Assembly: GCA_023334545.1 (NCBI GenBank)
Contig: JAADVB010000291.1
Location: 1-20,917, forward strand
DNA from: Salisapilia sapeloensis
Lineage: Eukaryota; Oomycota; Peronosporomycetes; Peronosporales; Salisapiliaceae
DNA: 20,917 nucleotides
Direction: 5' to 3'
In this document: in pieces, positions 1 to 9,087 of the stretch
Layout of the letters: every line of letters begins with the position of its first letter
Position numbering within the stretch: the stretch's first letter is position 1
Position numbers and translations under genes: made by a program
Notes under the pieces: model-generated
The model's input: only the letters and a program-made list of their open reading frames with translations
The model's database searches: none
What the model was told of the DNA's origin: nothing

Positions 1-481
1 CAACAACTTTCTGGCAACTTTAATTTGCGAGGTTTCCATCCAATTTCGAGCGCATGTTTCTCTACAACTATCCTACGCTGTCCGACACCAGCTTAAGAGC
101 AACAAATTAAATGTAGAATAAGTCTAAACCGTGCTTCAGATAAAATATATCGAGCTGCTGCACTACATTTTTCCTTTTCAAATTCTCAGACTATATGCTG
201 TGTATTACGCACAGACTAAATACGAAGTAGCTCAAACATCCATTAGTCTCACCTAGACTAATTGTAGTTAATTCACGAAGGTATGGCACACAGATCTTAG
301 TCTGGGTGAGACTAAATGCAGTAGCCGAGAGCTACTCGCCAAGTCACCTCGTGGTGGTACGAACCCATCTGTCTTGCACACCTCTATCTAGCAACCTCCG
401 CCGTGGGGTACTGCAACGAGACATTTTTATCCCGATATATTACCGCATTAAATCTGCACCAGCCGACACAACTTCATACAA
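1..481. promoter_or_regulatory. 5' flank of the MTD1-like gene with clustered AGACTA/TAGTCT half-sites
   Basis: No convincing coding sequence was seen here. The hexamer AGACTA or its complement TAGTCT (or AGTCTA) occurs at 121-126, 188-193, 213-218, 244-249, 255-260, 298-303 and 309-314. The last four form two palindromic sites of the form TAGTCT-N5-AGACTA, and these two sites are inverted relative to each other (243-260 against 298-315, 17 of 18 positions complementary). The spacing suggests binding sites for a dimeric regulator or a small hairpin. The start codon of the downstream gene is at 482. Function is inferred only from position and repetition. Confidence 0.5.
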
Positions 482-1673
482 ATGAGTGAAGCAGGTCGTA
501 AGGTTAGCGCCGCGGAGATCGCGAACCCGTTCGGTTCAGCCATCCGAAGCTACATCTCGGAGCAGCTGGGTGGCCAAGGGCCTATGCTCGTAGGTATCCT
601 CGCTCACGGAGATCCGGCTGCGAAAAAATATGCCGAGTGGACTGGCAAAGCCTGCAAGCGTGATGGTGGGTCTATGTTTCTTCTCTTTTAATGACATTCC
701 GACGTTAAATGGTCTGCCTATGTGGCTAATGTCTGTGGGTGATGTAGGCATCCGATACGAGCTGCGTGAAGTGGCAAAGGAAGATGTTGTGGAGGCATTG
801 GAGAAAGCGAATAACGATCCGAATGTGCATGGCATCATCATCTACTACCCGTGCTTTGGCTCATTCCCATCCTTCTTTGGAGGCACCATGGACGACTTTC
901 TCCGTGACTCTATCTCTATCAAGAAGGATGTCGAGGTACTAAAAGTATAGAAACTGTAGGAAGTATACAGACTAAGTAGATGCGACGTAGGGATTATGCC
1001 AATTCTACCGAGGCAATTTGTACCGGAACATTCGGTACGTTGACGACGCGCAGACGCAAAAGTGCGTCCTACCCTGCACTCCTCTCGCCATCGTGAAGAT
1101 CCTCGAACACCTCGGCATCTACGACAAGTCGTACGTTCATCCTTCCTGCTACTATAATACAATTTTAACAAGCAATCTAGGAAGCCTAATGGAGAGCACT
1201 TGTCTGGTGTGGACGTCACGGTCATCAACCGTAGTGACATCGTCGGCCGCCCACTCGCCGCGATGCTCGCCAATGACGGTGCCGACGTCTACAGCGTCGA
1301 CATTGATTCGCTCTACCTCTTCCGTCGTGGAAAGCTCATTGAAGTACTACTCTCCTCTCCTTTTATCTATATATAAATACTAATATAAATGGTCTAGACG
1401 GATGCCAAGCCGGAGGATGCGTGCCGCAAGTCTCGTGTGATCGTCACGGGCGTTCCGTCCAAGGACTACAAGCTCCCGCTGACGTGGGTGTCGGAGAATA
1501 CGGTCGTCATCAACGTCGCGTCGTTCAAGAATGTTGATGAAGAGCAGCTTCTGCAGATCCCTGGCGTCCAGTACGTTCCATTGGTGGGTAAAGTCACCGT
1601 CTCGATGCTCCAGCGCAACTTGATGCGTTTGTATGAGAATTTCCATCTGCAGCCGAAAAAGTACTGGCAGTAG
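482..1673 (+). CDS. MTD1: NAD-dependent methylenetetrahydrofolate dehydrogenase, MTD1-like (5 exons)
   Basis: The model joins 482-665, 748-935, 991-1130, 1181-1343 and 1398-1673, giving 316 residues with all phases consistent. The enzyme oxidises 5,10-methylene-THF to 5,10-methenyl-THF in cytosolic one-carbon metabolism. The protein matches the monofunctional yeast MTD1 family (about 320 residues) rather than bifunctional FolD. Family landmarks are VGILAHGDPAAKKYAEWTGK with Tyr50 and Lys56 (the active-site YxxxxxK pattern), the substrate-loop text IIIYYPCFGS, the exon-2/3 junction VEGL, PCTPLAIVKILEHLGIY, and the dinucleotide-binding INRSDIVGRPLAAMLANDGA. The C-terminus GKVTVSMLQRNLMRLYENF also fits. 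Introns are 82, 55, 50 and 54 bp, three of them starting GTAC and all ending TAG. NAD preference is inferred from family membership. The next gene is convergent, 80 bp away. Confidence 0.93.
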
Positions 1674-1753
1674 ACTAGCGCGTAAAGGCATTTTCTTGTG
1701 TAAACGGTCATCGGAATACAAGGGAATCGACACTGCTGTTATCATGCGTCTAT

Positions 1754-2692
1754 TTAGAATGGAACCTGTCGACTAGATTTCTGTCGCAAGCCAGACACAC
1801 TCGGATTCGTGTGATATGACGATGACGTATCGACTCTGGTGTCCAGCACACTGCGGTTGGCGAACTGCACGACTCGGTACAGAAAGTCGTTGAAATGGTA
1901 CATGTCGACTTTTAGCGGCTCGGCGCTCTACTAGACACATGAGTCCATGTTATAGTGTAGATACATCGATATCCTACCGTCTCCATCCGTTCTGTATGCC
2001 TCAATCCGCTAGGAAGGTTGTCACTGTTGCGTCGCTGGGTTACCAAATCTTTCTTGTTGCCAATCACGAGCTTCGGAAGGGCATTTAGCTACATGCCGTC
2101 TTTGTTATACTACTCCTACAGACTGATAGAGTAAAGTGGATACGGATGGGATGGTGCCCGGAGCACCGTAGGATGGGAGGACACATCCCTTCTGTCGCTG
2201 TGTCTCTACGAGCTCGCTACAGACTGATGTGAGAAGCAGGAGGTGGTGGATAGAAATGCTGTCGTACTCATGCCAGAGCTTTAGATTATCACGGGATCGA
2301 CCGTTGGATAGGTCGTAGACAAAGATGACGCCTTGGATGTCGTTGTAGAACACTTGTCGGCTGATGTCGTACTTGGGATGACCGCCAACGTCGATGAACT
2401 CGACGTACATTTCTTCCGATGGACCATTTACATGCTCCTGACGATCACAGTGCTAGTATAGTGACAATCCAAAGGTATTCAGCTATTTTTCTATGAATGC
2501 ACATCTTCTAGATATGCAATACTGTACCAGGACGTGGACATCGCATCCGATTGTCCATCGATGCTGCTCTTCATGGTCTTTATCCACCTTATTCCGTGGT
2601 TTTTCAACGCTTTTACATAGCTTTCGTAGCAGCATCGTCTTGCCTACACCTGAGTCGCCGACTACGAGGACTCGTAGACTTGGTACATCCAT
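1754..2692 (-). CDS. RABL3: RABL3-like small GTPase (5 exons)
   Basis: The model is the complement of 1754-1927, 1978-2088, 2144-2216, 2268-2452 and 2528-2692, giving 235 residues; animal RABL3 is about the same length. Visible motifs are the P-loop GDSGVGKT (residues 12-19), WTIGCD of the switch I region (47-51), DVGG replacing the usual DTAG at 76-79, VFYNDIQGVIFVYDLSN, and the base-specificity motif GNKKD (151-155). No C-terminal prenylation cysteine is present (the protein ends RQVPF), as in RABL3 and plant LIP1. RABL3 and LIP1 proteins are atypical Ras-superfamily GTPases acting in signalling and trafficking; the role here is inferred from them. The 2217-2267 intron keeps frame if retained, so it rests on splice signals and alignment. 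The 2089-2143 intron has an alternative in-frame donor at 2119 that would add eight residues. The capping-protein gene starts divergently 175 bp away. Confidence 0.87.
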
Positions 2693-2867
2693 CTAGAGGG
2701 CCAATCCTTCCAGCTAATAAGCTACAAGTTCCCAAATCGATATAAAAATCGAAAGTTGATACTTTCATGTCATTAATCTCACATAAATATTACCAGTTAA
2801 TATAAATCACTGTGATTGAAATATCCCTCGTTTTACGGATAACACAATTCCGATACGAATATTCGAC
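2693..2867. promoter_or_regulatory. Divergent promoter between RABL3-like and capping-protein genes
   Basis: This 175-bp AT-rich spacer separates two start codons that point away from each other, so it must contain both promoters or one shared bidirectional one. The stretch around 2768-2795 (TCATTAATCTCACATAAAT) loosely resembles the oomycete initiator core (TCATTYY followed by an A/T-rich flank). No further element can be assigned. Confidence 0.5.
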
Positions 2868-4076
2868 ATGGCAGACGACGGTGCGAATTGGGCGTATGAG
2901 GAAGCCTCGGACTCGGAGAAGCTTCAGATTGCTCAGCGTTATCTTCAATCTTCCCCTCCAGGTCAGATCCATGAGGTCTTGAGAGACGTGGCCAAGCTCT
3001 GTCCGTCCAATGTCCTCACGGATGATGCTGTCCATGATGCATTAAGATCCTACAACCTCGAGCAGTTCCTACCGGTTACTGCACCTGACGCAGACTACAA
3101 AGTACGTCTGCGTATAGATTGTTAGTATTTACATTCATATACTAAAGCGCCTTGGTCCCGCTTGCATACAGGTGCTGATTTGCAAAGATGGAGAAGTGGA
3201 TGCGACGCATTACGCCGATCCCATCGGCAAGCGTCTCCTCACCTTCGACCACATCTCTCAGGTAGCTACTCCCGATCATTTCATTCTTGTAACTCCAATG
3301 CTAACTCATTCTTTGGTATAGAAATTCGATCCTGCGGACGTGAACGAAAATCCTAGTAGCTTTGATACACAACATGAGGACGCCAGGTATCTTATACAAG
3401 TAGTTTTGAAGACTCACAGGCTAAGGTAGACACTAGAATGACTGTCCAAAAGGCGCTGCAATCCTACCTCGAATTTGAATACATGCACGAGTACGCTACC
3501 TCTAGTATAGAACCCAAAGCCATTGTCTCATGACGTATGAACAGAGGAACGGCAGGTGTCTACATTCGCGACTCAACTCTTGTTATCAACGTTTGCACTG
3601 AACGAGTCAACCTACGAAACTTTTGGTACGTATGGTGCCACCTATACTGCTACACGCCTAACTCGTTGCTGTAGGAGTGGTCGATGGAAGTCGACATGGG
3701 AGCTGGACTTGAATGCTCCAAGCGTTCTAAACGGAACGATCAACCTCCACGTACATTACTTTGAAAACGGCAATTTACAATTGAAGGACGTAAAGCAAGT
3801 ATCAGAAGATGTTTCGTTCAATTCGACGGAAGAGATGGGAGACGCTGTCGTGCGTGCCATGAAAACAGCGGAAGACAATCTTCAGACGCATCTGGAGGAC
3901 ATGTACATCAACATGTCTCAAGAAACATTCAAGGAGATGCGTCGTGTCATGCCAAGTACCTTGTAGATCTATTCTAAACTTATCATCATCCACTCATTTG
4001 TTTCCTAGTCACGAGGATGAAGATGGAGTGGAGCTTAAACGCCCATCGTACAGCTAAAGACTTGGGCCGAAAGTAG
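2868..4076 (+). CDS. CAPZA: F-actin-capping protein subunit alpha (7 exons)
   Basis: The model joins 2868-3101, 3172-3261, 3322-3386, 3437-3490, 3545-3625, 3675-3955 and 4009-4076, giving 290 residues (family about 286). Capping protein alpha pairs with a beta subunit to block actin-filament barbed ends. Family landmarks in order are SDSEKLQIAQRYLQSSPPGQ near the start, YNLEQFLPV, the signature across the exon-5/6 junction (NLRNFW then SGRWKSTWEL), INLHVHYFENGNLQL, and TFKEMRRVMPITRMKMEW at the C-terminus, which includes the basic actin-binding tentacle region. The six introns are 70, 60, 50, 54, 49 and 53 bp and all phases join cleanly. The last exon is short (68 bp) and completes the family-typical ITRxKxEW segment, which strongly supports it. 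Confidence 0.94.
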
Positions 4077-4253
4077 ACTATATCCACATCGGACCAGTAT
4101 CTCGTACAACTTTCGTAGCTCTAGCACAAGACAAACAGAACAAGTTTTACAATTGTCATCCGTCCATTTTCTGCCTCGTTCCCATTGATTACAGAAAACA
4201 GCAAGTATCCTCTTGATTAAACGATTGTTGTTTTATGTATAAATCTCATGTGC
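4077..4253. other. Convergent 3' intergenic spacer
   Basis: The capping-protein gene stops at 4076 and the PX-PDZ-coiled-coil gene, on the opposite strand, stops at 4254. The spacer holds the 3' untranslated regions and polyadenylation sites of both. No coding potential or repeat was seen. Confidence 0.6.
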
Positions 4254-6792
4254 TTACTTTGACGTACTGATCACGAGGTTCGTGACACGATCCCACATGG
4301 ACATGCCATCCTGTTCCTCAGACTTTTCAGACGAACTGGTAAACATCCTCTTGCTTTCGTCCGTCTCGACACCCTTCTGACGTTCCGACTGTCGAGTCTT
4401 ATAATTAAATCGCTTGTGTTTATACTCGACAAAGTCATCTTCGTGATGCGACCGCTGGCGCATCGAATCTGCGTACGATTGATGGGCATTCGAGTTGTAT
4501 GAAGCGCACTTGCGACGCTCTGCCTCGGTCAAGACATCCACTTGGTGTCTCCAAACAGCTACTTGTTGTAAGACACTTTCCAGTTCCTCCGAGTGCTCCT
4601 CTGCCAGACGCTGGAGGTAGTCGTCATGCTTCTTCTGCACTTCAGCAACGGCATTATCCACCTCCCACTTGGTCCGTCGCTTCGATCGCTCAGCTGCAAT
4701 GTCAATGGACCGATTGGACAGCTTCAACAGTCTCTCCTCCTCTTTTTTAACGTGTTCGCTACTTTCCTTTCGAATCTCCTCCACCTCTTGCTTCTGTCGC
4801 CGACGTTCCTGCACCACTTTCTTCTTATACTTGCCTACTTTTCCCTGTGCGACGCTCAATTCCTTTTCTTTCGTAGCTAAAGCAGCTTTCAACGCATCAA
4901 TCTCATCGTCTTTGCTTTCCACCTCTTGTTCAAGACTTTCAATCTCTTCCTTCCCATTGCCAATTGCCATTCGACTTGCATATACGTCCTTTTCCAGAGC
5001 AGATATGTGATTACGTAGAGACACGTTGCGTGTGAGAGCAAGCTGCAAGTGGCGTGTCAAGTCTTTACTAGCGTTGGAGATGTGATACATGTCTTCCTTG
5101 TCTGCTTCAGAGGTAGGAGAGTCGACGTCACATTCCATCGTCTCCAAGAACGGACTATAGTCATCAAAGTAGCGGAAGACGACTGTCGTTGGTCTCGATG
5201 CCTTCTTCCACTTGGCGATGACATCGGCATAAGACTGACCAAACGTCGAATCATCATTAATCCCGACAAGGACCATGCCTTTCGTCAGTGTCTCGTTCTT
5301 CTGGTTGCAACCTGTCGGATCACGAGATAGCATGACGCCATGGACTTGTTGGATGGAACAAGGCTGCAGGTACAGCACGACAGGACCTGTTTCCATATTC
5401 AAAACTCCTACGCACTCTTGTCCTTGATTATCTCCGTCATCCTGCTCGAATAACGTGATGAAGCCTTTAATCACATAGTCCTCATACGCTCTTGACACAT
5501 CATCCCATGACGTCGTCTGCGGTTTTTCATCCTGCGATCCATCCTTGCCAAAGAAATCCCCCAGCATATTCCCAAAGAAACTGCCAGACTCGATCCTATT
5601 CTTAGGTCGGACAATGCTGTCCGAGCTAAAGTCCGAGTCTGCAGTAGACCCAGTCAACGACCGCAGACGTCTCGTAGGATCGAGCTCGCTGCTTTTCCCT
5701 TGGTCCAACGGACTTTCAGATAGATCAAGTGATGGCTGAGATGTCAATTCCAGACGAAGTACTGAACCAGACGTTAGGAGTCGACCCACAACCTGTTCAA
5801 ACGGTTCGTCACGAACGTCTACACCATTCATCCGGCCTACTTTGGCACCGATTCGAACGATTGTGAGCTCTTGGAACTTGTCTTTCGATACGTCAGAGAC
5901 TGTTGCTCCAAAGTGCATCTCGTTTTGTTCGTATGTAGGACGTAGCTTTAATCCGAGACTAGCAGACAAGTCTACCTGGACAGAAGAACCTGTTTGTGAC
6001 GGGCGTAGAGGAGACGTGAGGTGCATTTCGATCTGAACCTGTTCCTTGGGCACGGCGAAGCGTGGCAAGCCTTCAAAGTACCGTGGGAAGGCATGATTGG
6101 CACCTGCAAGAAGAAAAGAAGAAAGAAGGAAGAGAGGTTGTCTGTCTTTTGGATTGGTCGCATCCAAGTGGCAAGAAGTATCGAATGACTTTAAAGAATC
6201 ACTGCAATAGCTTTCACTCGCGAAACTACTTTCTTCCTCACTGTCAACAACTTGCTTCATGGGAAGGTAGTACCCCGTCGTGTTCTTGACCACTTGTTGT
6301 AGCCATTCATATAGTGACTGGAGACGAGCGTCACAGTCTTTTGCGTAAAAGAGATTCAAGTACGATTGAGCTAGTGTTGGGATGATACTCTTATGATCAC
6401 TCTTGTACGACGCATACTTTTGAAATTGTCGATATCGACGATAGATCTTCCATCTACATGTTCTTTAGTATTATATCAGAAAGAATAGAAGAGATAAGTA
6501 CGTCTTTTGTTCACTGTTGCGACTGCGAAGGCGACATTCAAAGACGTATCTGAAGCAATAGAACGAGTGAGTACATGAGAAGATAGTTGCATGCTAGTGG
6601 GACGTACATATCGATGGCTTCAGGAGACCGATAGTAGCCTAACGGTCGAATCTCGAGCTTCGACTGCACCAACTGCTCTGTCAATTGTGGCCATGTTTCA
6701 AGTAATGCGAACGCACAATTCTTTTCATGCAAGTGGGGCCGAGGTAGTCCCAATGCAATCGAGAGGTGTTCGACGACGTCTGAGTCGGTCAT
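4254..6792 (-). CDS. PX domain - PDZ-like repeat - coiled-coil protein (4 or 5 exons)
   Basis: The model is the complement of 4254-6453, 6502-6549 and 6608-6792, giving 810 residues. A phosphoinositide-binding PX domain lies at about residues 45-140: LEIRPLGYY, then IYVFECRLRSRN, WKIYRRYRQFQKY with the basic RRYRQF core, and a terminal helix LQSLYEWLQQVV. Two PDZ-like regions follow, at about 237-315 (LGLKLRP...ATVSDV...GRMNGVDV...LRLEL) and 425-507 (GMVLVGINDD...VVFRYF). A charged coiled coil spans about 540-725. This suggests a membrane-recruited scaffold; no named orthologue is recognised. A 138-bp in-frame segment (6104-6241) ends in a polypyrimidine tract plus CAG and may be an intron, which would give 764 residues. 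The ATG at 6792 is the first in-frame one after a stop, but an upstream exon cannot be excluded. Confidence 0.8.
6104..6241 (-). other. Possible optional intron inside the PX-PDZ gene
   Basis: On the minus strand this 138-bp segment starts GTGAGG and ends with a long C/T tract and TTGCAG. Removing it keeps the frame and joins VVDS directly to ANHAFPRYFEG; keeping it adds 46 residues ending in an odd hydrophobic run (PLFLLSSFLLAG). Three further in-frame phase-1 donors at AGT codons inside the segment would also work. It is longer than the other introns and lacks the CTAAY branch motif, so it may be an alternative or retained intron. Confidence 0.45.
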
Positions 6793-7338
6793 CAAATAAT
6801 CAAGTACGTTGTCTTGCAGCTTGGACGCCAAGTGATGACTAAGAAGTACTCAGCGACTGCGTCACTCACGCGATGTGCCGTCCCTGAAAACGAACTGTAC
6901 AATAAACTATCGAACAATTCTACTCTCTTTATAAAAATTCGAGACGTACGGATTAGAAGGAAACGACTGCCACCTGTAGTAGTCACCTGCACTTCTCTAC
7001 CTCTGCCTGGACGTAATCTCCTGGAGTACAAGCAAGACGAGGTAGAAGATGAATCAATCTTCCCCTGCTCGTCCATTGTGCGCCATCTTCTGTTGAAGTT
7101 GAAGTTTCTATTGATATGCTCGTTGCAGCATGAGTTGTGTGAAAATTGCGACAGGGAGGTGTCCTTTTCCGGGTAAATCAAGCCTCAATCGGAATATCCT
7201 TCGACATAGTCTACTTTGTCAATTAGACGGAGCCAAAGTTTGAAGATCGCGCATAAATTATCCATCGACTGTGTCCATGAATACTTCCACCGGCCTGCAG
7301 AGTTACTGGACTTTTAAATGATCAACATCCTATAATCC

Positions 7339-7368
7339 ATATCAGCTACCTTCATAAGTAGCTGATAT
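7339..7368. repeat. Perfect 11-bp inverted repeat with 8-bp loop
   Basis: ATATCAGCTAC at 7339-7349 is followed by an 8-base loop and its exact complement GTAGCTGATAT at 7358-7368. As RNA it would fold to an 11-bp stem; as DNA it could be a dimer-binding site. It lies about 410 bp beyond the stop codon of the bZIP gene and 4 bp before an ATG on the plus strand. Its role is unknown. Confidence 0.7.
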
Positions 7369-7372
7369 AGAA

Positions 7373-7771
7373 ATGCCAGAGGAAAAGGTATCAGAATGGA
7401 GCGAAACAAAACATCAGTACCCAAGACATGAACTTGTAAGACGATTTTCGACAACTTTGGCTTTTCCTAGTAAGGTTTTCTTCTTTCTACTGCTCGTAGT
7501 ACTGCTTTGCAAAGTCCTTTTCGTATCGTATTTCCCGTCAATATATATGTATGGGAACCGAGAGTACTATAGTTTAAAGATCCGACAGACCGGGTGTTGC
7601 GATGCAATGAAGCGCCAAAGGAAAGGTAGAGTAGAACGTACAGTAAGATTCGTATTTGCGTCTTGTTCAAATTCTTTCTTCAAGAAGGAAACGAAAAGAG
7701 AAAAAAGGGTCCACCCTCGCGTCTTGCTTCTCCATGCCCACTGCTCACGAACTTCAAAACAACATCCATGA
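7373..7771 (+). CDS. Doubtful small ORF with one hydrophobic segment
   Basis: An open frame of 132 residues begins MPEEKVSEWSE, has a hydrophobic run at about residues 34-56 (VFFFLLLVVLLCKVLFVSYF), and ends in a basic, serine-rich tail. It fits between the bZIP stop and the hairpin at 7339-7368. No family is recognised and the tail looks like translated noncoding DNA. It could equally be chance coding in the 3' flank of the bZIP gene. It is listed so that it can be tested, not as an established gene. Confidence 0.15.
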   Translation: MPEEKVSEWSETKHQYPRHELVRRFSTTLAFPSKVFFFLLLVVLLCKVLFVSYFPSIYMYGNREYYSLKIRQTGCCDAMKRQRKGRVERTVRFVFASCSNSFFKKETKREKRVHPRVLLLHAHCSRTSKQHP

Positions 7772-7777
7772 CGACGG

Positions 7778-9087
7778 CTAGAGGTTCCGGTCGACCCTCG
7801 TGGACAGCACAACTCCTTTTTCGCTTAATCGAGCCGACGTCTCGGCCGGGAAAAAGTCTCCATCCGCCGACTTTATCCTAAACTTGACTGCAGACGATAT
7901 CAGCACCTCATCTATCAAATACAAAAAAGCTAGAGCACGTACATCGACACGTCTCTCCCAACGTATTGAACTTTTGGAATACATTGCGCACATCATTCTT
8001 CTCGTCCTATTCAAAACGTCAGTACACATCTCGTAGAGATAAACAGGAGATGAGCGTACGGGATGGACGAGATCGAGGAACGAGGTCTGACCGGCCATGA
8101 GCTGGTGACTCTGGTATCCGAGCACTCGCGTGTGCGAGGAGGATGTGAACAGGAACGGGACGGACGGATCGGGAGAGACGAGTGCCATGAGGTCGAGGCA
8201 CTGTTCGCACAAGTGCTGGTAGATCTGCAGCTGCTCATTCTCCGTCTTGAGTCCTTCCACATACTCCTTCTTTCGCGCGCGGCTTTTCCGCGAATGATTT
8301 CGATTGCGCAGTCGACTCTGCTCTTCCTTGAGCATCGCCGCTTTCTCTTCTTCATTCATATTTTCTACATCAAACGTCAGACTTTGTAGGATACTAGTGC
8401 ATCAGCAAGTATACCAAAGTTGCTCATCCGCTCCGGATTGTTTTTAAACATGGCGGAAAGGAGTTCTGGAGATAACGTCTGGGAACCGAGATCCGCCATG
8501 AGGTTCGTCTGCATCTTATCCATGCCACCCATGGATCCTCGGCCGGTCGACTGCTGCACATTCTCCTGGACGGGAGGTGGCGCGTGCATGGGTGTTCCGT
8601 GAAACCCAGAGCTTGGATCGTACATGCGGTTCATGTCGTTGAATGCAAGCTCACTGGATCGATCGTATACGTTGCTTGATGGAAGGCCTTGGCCCATGAA
8701 CATGCCAGAGGAGGCTCCACTACCGAGTCCAGCAGGGAGCGTCATAGACGTGGCATCCGTGTCATTCCCACCGAGTTCTCGACTGCGATAGTAATTGTCA
8801 AAGTAGTTGGCGTTTTGCTGCGCCTTGTTCGGGTCCGGCAGATTGGACGCGGGCATGGCGCCGAGCTCGTCTCCAGGCATCTCGAGCTTGATCCCCATGA
8901 GTGCCGCATAGTCCTCGACGTTCATGGCGCCTTGCTGCGGGGGAGGATTTGGCGCGAAGAAGCCGTTAAAGTTGGGCTGCTGCTGTCCGCCCTGATGCAG
9001 GCCTAGCTGCGCAGCGATCTGTGGGTCGAGCATCGCGTCTTCTCCCATGCCCATGTTCACGTCGTCGTCGTTGGCATTGAACTCCAT
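7778..9087 (-). CDS. bZIP-PAS transcription factor (4 exons)
   Basis: The model is the complement of 7778-7911, 7943-8006, 8060-8364 and 8415-9087, giving 391 residues. Residues 1-224 are a Q/N/P/G-rich, probably activating and disordered region. The basic region at about 242-260 (RLRNRNHSRKSRARKK) has the N-x7-R spacing (Asn245, Arg253) that contacts DNA, but with His-Ser where many bZIPs have Ala-Ala. The zipper is short: heptad positions 263, 270, 277 and 284 are Leu, Leu, Cys and Met. A PAS domain fills the rest (FTSSSHTRVLGY, FLDLVHPDEK, YEVLISSAVKFRIKSADGDFFPAETSARL) and ends at the C-terminus. The combination of bZIP and PAS is known in oomycetes; target genes and any PAS ligand are unknown. 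The intron at 7912-7942 is only 31 bp but is needed, because reading through hits a stop. Confidence 0.9.
7912..7942 (-). other. 31-bp intron in the bZIP-PAS gene
   Basis: On the minus strand the segment begins GTACGTGCTC and ends GTATTTGATAG. Removing it joins ...GETCR to YEVLISSAVKFRIKSADGDFF, a continuous PAS core; retaining it gives an in-frame TGA just downstream. The only other phase-compatible donor nearby (GTCGATG) would make the intron 37 bp. Other introns in the window are 46 bp or longer. Confidence 0.75.

Larger units (their letters stand above)
6793..7777. other. Intergenic stretch between the bZIP-PAS and PX genes; no secure gene
   Basis: This 985-bp stretch holds the 5' region of the PX gene and the 3' region of the bZIP gene, both on the minus strand. 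A minus-strand reading frame from an ATG at 7076 runs to a TGA at 6792-6794 whose A is the first base of the PX gene's start codon. It contains a strong GTACGT donor and a TTTTCAG acceptor and may be 5' leader, an upstream ORF or missed 5' exons. A plus-strand ORF occupies 7373-7771 (listed separately), and a perfect 11-bp inverted repeat lies at 7339-7368. Nothing else was recognised. Confidence 0.5.

Noticed and set aside
340-375. GGTACGAACCC, similar to a tRNA T-arm or B box
   Set aside because: On neither strand could matching T, anticodon and acceptor stems be built around it.
4499-5330. Several plus-strand frames of 80-113 codons across the PX-PDZ gene
   Set aside because: They lie antisense to a long frame with clear coiled-coil and PDZ-like patterning and have no protein-like features of their own.
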